Shown: in pieces, positions 57,376-64,000 of the stretch
How positions within the stretch are numbered: position 1 is the first letter of the stretch
How the letters are laid out: each line of letters starts with the position of its first letter
NCBI GenBank assembly: GCA_022478985.1
Contig: JAKSZP010015913.1
Coordinates: 1-64,000, forward strand
Origin: Massospora cicadina
Lineage: Eukaryota > Entomophthoromycota > Entomophthoromycetes > Entomophthorales > Entomophthoraceae
Reading direction: 5' to 3'
DNA: 64,000 nucleotides
Made by a program: the position numbers and the translations under genes
Notes under the pieces: model-generated
What the model was told of the DNA's origin: nothing
What the model saw: the letters and a program-made list of their open reading frames with translations, nothing else
Database searches by the model: none

Positions 57376-57560
57376 AGGCTGAGGTAGAGGCTATCCTAGC
57401 ATCCTGGAAATCCTGACGTTTAGTACAATATCTCGTTGTCTGGAAAGGTATCCAGCCTATGAAAACAGTTGGGTCAAGGCGCACGTTTGTGCAAATTGCA
57501 TGACCCTGGTTGAAGCATTCCACACATCCCACCCAAATGCTCCCCATCCCCCCAAAAAGA
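57376..57560 (+). pseudogene. Element C chromodomain
   Basis: The frame reads EVEAILASWKS, a stop, then RLVQYLVVWKGIQPMKTVG. This fits the chromodomain core (EVExIL...YLVKWKG...), which in chromoviruses targets insertion to histone-marked chromatin. One in-frame TGA and one more downstream interrupt it. Confidence 0.72.
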
Positions 57561-57640
57561 TTGCGACTATTGTGGCGATCAAGTTACCCAAGGAACACAA
57601 TAATGTGGCTCTCATACAGTTTCCGGTGGTGGGGCCCTTC

Positions 57641-57662
57641 CCTTAGGAAAAGGAAAGGGTAA
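57641..57662 (+). promoter_or_regulatory. Polypurine tract, element C
   Basis: AGGAAAAGGAAAGGGTAA-type purine run directly before the 3' LTR. Confidence 0.65.
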
Positions 57663-59083
57663 TGTAAGTCCCAGGGAACGCCCTCTGGTGGTTAATAGGG
57701 CCATTTTCCAATTCCTGAGTAAGAAGACACCAAAGAGGATGGTGGTACCCCTCTTTACTTAGGGCGATCTCGCTCACATGATAGATGTGTGCTGGGTAAC
57801 AGCCCTTCCACTTTGGATCCCACCCCAGTACCTGCACTTACTGAAGCAGAACTGTTATGGGGAATCTGTGATATTTGCACCAAGATTGTTGAATTGAGAT
57901 CAACCAAATTTAATTCAAGGGGTAATATGGCCAATGCGCAGATCTAAATGATTGGAAATCATGAAAACTGAGTTTTATTGGCTGGCCCAAAAGTTCTAAT
58001 ATGATTAATGGGTTGATTAAACAAACCCCCTCCTTACCAAAGTCATCAGGGATATCCTCGATGGGCAGGTTATAGCATCAGATGCCATTGATGAGGATTC
58101 AAAGTCCCCTCATTGATAATTCAGGTATTGTGGCCGATGTGATGCCACAGACTGAATGAATGGCCCAGCAACCAAGTGCGGGTGGGTTAGGCATCCCAAA
58201 CCCAATCACAACCAAATGGACCTGTCCCTATGTGGGGTGGCCTTGGGGGATTCTCATCACTCATCAGGCCAAAAGCCATTGTACCAACCATCAGAAACAT
58301 AGCTGAGCCTTAGTTCAGAAGTTTGAGGTTGAACCAACAGCAACTCAGCCTGCTGCCAAATTTTTTGATGTCAGTTCTCAAGGAACAAAACCCGCCCATT
58401 CCCAAATAATTCACTGGTTAGGTCGAAATTGAGGGTCCCAATCCCAACTTGTCACCACCCCAATTGAACACTATTTAATCAGTTGCATAGCACTGAGAAA
58501 TTGTTGGTCAATTTTCTTCCTTTTCCTTCAATAAAAAACTTTGTCAAAAACCAAACAATTTTTTATTGTATTATTCCTTCTGACTGCATCCCTGATGGCG
58601 TTTCCCTGGTGGCCTGCCAGTCCATATACCGGATGAGCTCTACCAGTACTCTTGGTCACTATGGCCCCCTCCGTCATCAATTGGATTCAGTGAGTCTGAT
58701 ACTTTTGGCTCTACAACCCCATTATCGTGAACTTCCAGTACCAGTACATAGAATCTTGTGGCCTTACATCCACCGATTGCAAGATAGAATCCTCTCCTTG
58801 CCACCCGGTTGAAATGACCCCATATGCCAAAGAACTCATCGAAACTATCTCTGTGATACCACCCCCTGCAGCAAGGCCCCTGGGTCAGGAGTGGGCTCAC
58901 TGTGGTTCAGCGTCAGTATCATACTCACTATTTTGCTGTACCAACAATTCTTCATTTCCCAATGACCAGCTCCATATCAAGTCATTCAGTTGGCAATGCC
59001 TCTGGCATTCTTGCTTGCTTTTTGGGTGCTTATTCATCCTGACTGGCAGGCCGGTCTAAACTTCTTCTGCTATTTCCATGACA
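57663..59083 (+). repeat. Element C 3' LTR
   Basis: 1421 bp partner of 51808-53197. Confidence 0.85.
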
Positions 59084-62040
59084 TGGGGCCTGTTTAAACT
59101 GATCAACCCTAGTCCAACTTTTGGTGTGGTCCATCTTACAACAATCAAGGGCGCAGGCCCTATGGGAAAATTTGTTTTTAGTGCTGTCGCTCTGAGTACC
59201 TGGCAAGAGGTTGCCCCAATCTTCAGGTCCATTACCTACCGCATGATCAGTACAGTCATGGAAAAGTCAGAGTGTAGTAGAGATTGGACTCTGCCTATGC
59301 TATTACAACCTCAAAAGTCACACCAGAACCTATCCATGTAAATACAGCGGAAAGCCCTCAGTATGACAACACAATCCTATATCAGAACTTAAGTTTAAGG
59401 TGTGAATATATTGAAACAAGCGCAAACCAAGGACACAGAAGAAGGAAACAGGATCAACCAAAGCCTTATGCCTGTCAAATATTTGACAACTTTCTACAGA
59501 TGAGCTGGATCCTTCCTCGATGCACCTCTCTTTTTAGCACTAGTGGTGCTCAACCCAAAAGGGGTAGCTGCCACATTTCTTTATTTGTAAATGGGCCAAA
59601 CAAAGGAATTATTAGAGATAGAAATTTCCTAATTTGACACTTTAGCTAACGGTCTAGGAAGCCCTATTGAAAGTGAGGAAGCTCCAGGGAAACTTTTGTC
59701 CAGCGCCCGCTTTAGTTGGTGGACCATGGCGGACAACATTGGGGTAGGAGCATCAGTGACATGAGGCATAAGAGATATAATTTTAGATTTTCTTCGTTGA
59801 TGAGTTCAGCAGTGTCCATTGATTCAACGTATTGAGCAAGTTAATGCTCATCAAAAGTGATGAGAGCAGGCATAAAGTAAAAATTGATGCGCCAGTAGGT
59901 TTTGGGATAATTGGGGCCAAAAAAGAAGCTTTTCTGCATTGATGCAAGCACAGCTTGCACAAAAAGCAGGCTCCTCTAATTCATACTTCACATCTTTCTC
60001 AAAATCATGGGGAAAATTGGTAGGAATACTCTCAACAAGGGGCTCCATCGCCCCATGAAGTTGCTGGTGAAGTAGGGTGTTGACACTGATGCGCCTCCCT
60101 TAAAAGGGGTAAACTCTGCCCTCCCTGTGGACGCTATTGGCAAAGAGCATCCTAAAGTTAGGGAGGTTATTATGAGCTTCCTGGGGAAAAGAGATCCGTT
60201 AAATGTCCACGTTTTAAACAATCAAAATTCATTCTACCCTGAATGTACATATGGTGACATTGTCATATAATAAACCTGAGTTTTCACTATAATTGATATG
60301 GGCACTTATTTTACTGTGTTTACAAAGTAGGTAGTGAAGTTGACATTAAAGCCTGACATAAAACATCATATGGTGTATGGGACTCCAGCGTGGAAAGCAC
60401 AGTCTCTGAGAGAGCATACAGAATGCTACCCTTGCAGTTTGGGTTAATTGTCATTATAGCTCCAGCGATAGCACTACTGAACAATAGCTATGACCTGATA
60501 ATTGGAACCGTTTTTATGCAATACTTTAAGGCTGTTGATGATGGCGGAGACCTTCAAAATTCTGTGACAGTGGATCCTGATTTATTTCACCTCCATAGGA
60601 GTTCCAAAGGATCTGGTGCACATGGGTCATATAAACCTGGAATACAGTGAGGGGGTGATTCTGGTTTGCTACAATTGACTAAAGGGCAAGACCCGAGCCC
60701 TTCCCCACCAAAAACATGAATACCAACGGTTGCCTCTCAGAGCAGCTGGGGCGATGTCCATCCCCTCAGGTCAATATGTAATAGTTAACACCGAATTGGC
60801 ATTATAAATGCCAGATGGACTCTATGGGGGAAGTAGTAACTGAAGAAATCTCAAAGTTGCTGGAGAAAGGGATGCTCAAACATCAAAGTCTGTGGGCTTT
60901 GCCCATTCTTATTGTAAAAAGGAAGGACGGCACCAATTGGGTAGTAATAGACTACCAGATTCTTAACAGAATCACCAAGAAGGACTCATATCCCTTACCA
61001 CATATTAATGATGACTGTATCAGCTAGGCGGAGCCCATTGCTTCTCAGTGATGCACTTGATATTGGGATACTGGCAAATTGTGTTGCCTGATGCAGAACA
61101 GGAGAATGCGACATTATCACATCAAAGGGGCTTTTTCAACCAGCCCATATGCCTCAAGGGCTATGTAACGCCATGACTATGTTCCAGTGGGCCATGGATA
61201 CCATTCTCGGCGACCTGAAACTGTTGTGCATCCTTGTGTATCTCAACGACATCAATGTATACTCCCACACGTTTTCCAAGAACCTTACCAATTTTGAGGA
61301 GTATTTCACCAGTTGGATGAGGCCAACTTCAAGATTAAGCCCCGGAAATTCCACCTTTAAAGGACCAGCTGGAGTACCTTGGATTTGTAGTAGATGCAAC
61401 AGGGCTGAAACCTCAACCTGCCAAGGCGGAGGCTATTTGAAAGATGACTACGCCCACCATTAAGCGTGACATCCAGGTATTTTTTTGGAAATGGTAGGTT
61501 GCAAACCACCACTTAATACACAACTTCAACTGTATTAGAGGTCCAATGTTTGCGCTACTAAAGAAGGATGTCATGTTTGAATGGACAGAACGCCGTCAAC
61601 ACTCCTTTGATACACTTTATATGTTGTTAATCAATGCGCCAGTGCTATACTATCTAAACTTTAAAAACTAATTTATTGTACAGATGGATGCGTCCCTTTC
61701 TGCTGTTGAGGCATTTCTGCCTAAAAAGATGGAGAAGGGGAGGACACCCAGTGGCTTATAACAGTTGGCCTGAATTTCCACTAACGTAATTAAACTTTGA
61801 CCAAGTAGGAATATTTAGCGGTGATCTATGATTTTAAGAAATTCAGGGTATATTTCACGGAGTAAAACAGAGGCTTAATGGATCATGCCTAGTTATGCTG
61901 GTTGCAGAACTTCGAAGAGCCTGAGGAACACATAGCCAGATGGGCCCTTAAACTTCAAGCTTACAATTTAAAGATTCTTCACTGACTGGGAGCCAAACAC
62001 CAAAATTAGACTGCTCATCAAGATTGTCAATTATTGTATT
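59084..62040 (+). mobile_element. Truncated Ty3/gypsy remnant E
   Basis: From about 60060 the sequence follows element B: a protease with IIDMG (60292-60303), RT pieces at 60815-61027 (LPILIVKRKDGTNWVVIDYQ) and 61149-61463 (MPQGLCNA, box YLND at 61239-61250), then RNase H to about 62030. It stops where the LINE at 62051 begins, and no LTR was found on either side. The part 59084-60060 is less clear. One stretch near 59610-59650 resembles element C near 54560-54600 (GAAATTTCC followed by TTGACAC), so the remnant may be a mosaic. Confidence 0.72.
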
Positions 62041-62050
62041 TTAAATTTTA

Positions 62051-64000
62051 AATTTATTGTGGGGAAGGCCGACCATGGGATGGACACTTCCGAATATGAC
62101 TCAGACGAGACAAAACTCAGTACTAGGTGAGGCACCCCAGAGAAGCGATGCTATCTCTTGTTGCCAGCGGGAACGCCACTTATGGGAAGAGAGGAGAGGG
62201 AACGTGTGTAGGGGGTGTAGCCACTATTGAGCACGTGTGGAGGAAGGGGTCCGATTTGATGAACCAGACTGGGAACCAGGAGGAGACCAGCTGCCGGCGA
62301 CGTGGTGGGAGATATCCAAACATCCACGCTTGAAAGTGATCCACCAAATGAGACCGGAATCTGTGGACAGCTTCAGGGGAAGGTGGGGATAGATCCGGCG
62401 ATGGCATCCAAGACAATCGTGTGGATAGTCCACATGGCGATTGCAACCACCAGAGCACGAAGGGAGGGTGGGAGGGGGAGGCCATTGATGAAGCAAACAT
62501 ATCTCTTGACAGACTGAAGGGATGTGTTTGATCCTGGCCTAGCAGACGTTGGACTTCGCGCCATATTACTTTAGAGGTGGGGCACTTCTCCAGGCGGTGA
62601 AACAGCGTTCCATACTGGCCACACACGACACAGGATGAGTGTAAAGCATTAGAGCGCTCAGCTGTACGATACACCCGCCTCAGGCAGCGCCACACATGGG
62701 AACGGACTTGAGGCTGCAACAGAGGATGGTGTGCGTATTTCCAGATAGTCTTTTGGTCTCAGTGGAATAAGGGATGTCCATCATGTCCAGGTAGTCCACC
62801 CTGGATAGGACTTGGGGTCGAATGGGGATCACGCCATCATGGATGGGTAGCCCCTGTACCTCTTGTGTGAACTGAGGAGAGGGGCGGCCTCTTTGGGTTG
62901 TATGTCACTAATACGAATTCTCCACTCTGCGCTTCGCATGGAGAGTAGGATTCATTTGTAGTGGGTTTTGGTCCCGTGAGGACCTGTGGCTGATGTGTGT
63001 GATGCGAGGTATTTCATCAGGGAGTGGGGGTTTGATGGATTGTTGAGGCCCAAGGCCCAGGAGAAGTTGGAGCGGGCTGCGCGGGACCAGTGTTGGGATG
63101 GGAGTGTGGGAGCAGTGACGGCCGCAATCCAGGTGCCTAGGATCTTGGCGGCATGGGCTTTGAAGTCAAGTAGGCCCATGCCACCATGATGATGAGGGCC
63201 AAACATGACCTCTAGCCGTACTGGTGGAGGGCGGCCTGACCAAAGCCATCCTTGTAGCAAAGCATACAGGGATTTGAAGAAGCTTGGGGAGAAGGGGATG
63301 GCGTGGGCTCCAAACCAGACTTTGGATAGGAGCATAGAGTTGGCAAGAACAACCCTGCCAGTGAGGGTAGTAGGGTGGGCTCTGAGAGAGGCGATTTGCT
63401 TCGTCACGTTGTCCAGTATATGGCCCTCCATTACTGCTGACGCGTATTCTCCTGCCTCCAACCACACGCCCAGATGGCGTACCGGTCCTATGGTAGGTCG
63501 CGGCACAAAGGGGAGCACCAGTGGAGCGTTGTGTTTTGAGTTAGTAAGGCGTGGACTTGGGCGAGCAGCTGGGCTGGGTTGGGAACTACTTGCTGGGGCC
63601 CAGCAGTTCTGAAACCGACCAAGGAGGATGATTTCAGTTTTGGAGGCGTTCAGTGCCGCGTTGCTTACCCGGGAATATTCCTGGATGAGGGCTTCAAGCG
63701 CGCGTGCATCTTTATTATTAAACACCCCCACCACGCAATCATCTGCAGATGCCATCATCTTGACTGGGGTTTGGCCTGGCACATGGACCCCAGTGAGTTG
63801 GGCATTCACATTTCGCAGTAGTGGGTCAAGGCTGAAGTTGTATAAGAGTGGGCTCAGGGGGTCCCCTTGTCGCAGGCCCCTTTGAGGATGGACTACTTCC
63901 ATTAGGAAACCTGGGCCGCGCACAGCCATTGTTGCAGATTCCGTGAGCAGCATCACCCAGTTAATGAAGCGGGAAGGTAGGCGGAATTGTTGTAGGCAGG
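62051..64000 (-). mobile_element. LINE-2, close relative of LINE-1 (5' part outside window)
   Basis: The 3' end is at about 62051. The complement reads GTCCATCCCATGGTCGGCC, then CCACAATAAAT, the LINE tail. It runs minus-strand off the right edge. Nucleotide and protein match to LINE-1 (41.0-42.8 kb) is high throughout. It interrupts gypsy remnant E. Confidence 0.9.
62180..64000 (-). pseudogene. LINE-2 ORF2, RT C-terminal half and zinc finger
   Basis: One frame is open from the window edge region to 62952 (334 codons or more). It includes QRGLRQGDPLSPLLYNFSLD and the catalytic block, here SADD rather than FADD. Reading stops at TGA (62949-62951) where LINE-1 has CAA. After a one-base deletion near 62755 relative to LINE-1, the C-terminal frame 62719-62180 carries CVVCGQYGTLFHRLEKCP, the zf-RVT finger. 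With one nonsense codon, one single-base deletion and Phe to Ser in the active site, it is the least decayed LINE coding region here. Confidence 0.86.

Larger units (their letters stand above)
51808..59083 (+). mobile_element. Chromodomain Ty3/gypsy retrotransposon C (chromovirus type)
   Basis: The long LTRs 51808-53197 and 57663-59083 (1390 and 1421 bp) start TGTAAGTCCC and end CCATGACA. The internal part carries gag-protease, RT, RNase H, integrase and a C-terminal chromodomain, which marks the chromovirus branch. RT (YIDD), protease (DTG) and the integrase catalytic triad are all kept, making this the best-preserved pol in the window despite stops. The 5-bp flanks ACTGG and TGGGG do not match, so no TSD. 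No TGG-type PBS follows the 5' LTR. Confidence 0.88.

Overview
This window is a stretch of a large, AT-rich, repeat-loaded eukaryotic genome. The best host-gene evidence points to a fungus: a complete gene for the microtubule plus-end protein EB1 (Bim1/Mal3 family) at 27.3-28.3 kb, split by five very short introns (39-51 nt). A Helitron, Ty3/gypsy elements (one with a chromodomain), LINEs and SINEs together suit a repeat-expanded, perhaps early-diverging fungus. That placement is inference and I cannot name the species. Nothing prokaryotic is present.

Layout. 1-2.6 kb: decayed Helitron Rep-helicase, interrupted by a SINE. 3.1-5.0 kb: a minus-strand element carrying only a LINE-type ORF1, bounded by an 18-bp target-site duplication (TSD). 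5.3-20.1 kb: Ty3/gypsy element A, which contains a complete nested Ty3/gypsy element B (6.4-13.7 kb, TSD CTTCC) and a further insertion of about 0.9 kb. 20.1-26.8 kb: a mosaic of dispersed repeats with a conserved small hairpin, degenerate minisatellites, two SINEs (one split by a solo LTR) and AT-rich sequence. 27.3-28.3 kb: the EB1 gene. 28.3-37.3 kb: mostly unassigned AT-rich sequence with SINEs and a few possible host exons. 37.6-42.8 kb: full-length LINE-1 with a 13-bp TSD. 43.3-49.7 kb: Ty3/gypsy element D, a relative of A. 51.0-51.8 kb: a second ORF1 fragment. 51.8-59.1 kb: chromodomain Ty3/gypsy element C with LTRs of about 1.4 kb. 59.1-62.0 kb: truncated gypsy remnant E. 62.05 kb to the window end: 3' half of a second LINE, minus strand.

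How it fits together. The strongest observation is that ten separate insertions end in versions of one short 3' tail (roughly GTCC..CCAGGTCAGC..CCTCAAATAAA). They include two LINEs, two ORF1-only elements and SINEs with several different tRNA-like heads. This is the pattern expected when one LINE reverse transcriptase mobilises a whole set of non-autonomous partners. A second unusual signal is a dispersed repeat module with a near-constant loop (GCGTTGCT or GCATTGCT) whose 5-bp stem differs between copies but stays paired.

Nearly all transposon ORFs are broken. Boundaries come from LTR pairs, TSDs and homologous alignment by eye, so decayed pol domain limits are approximate.
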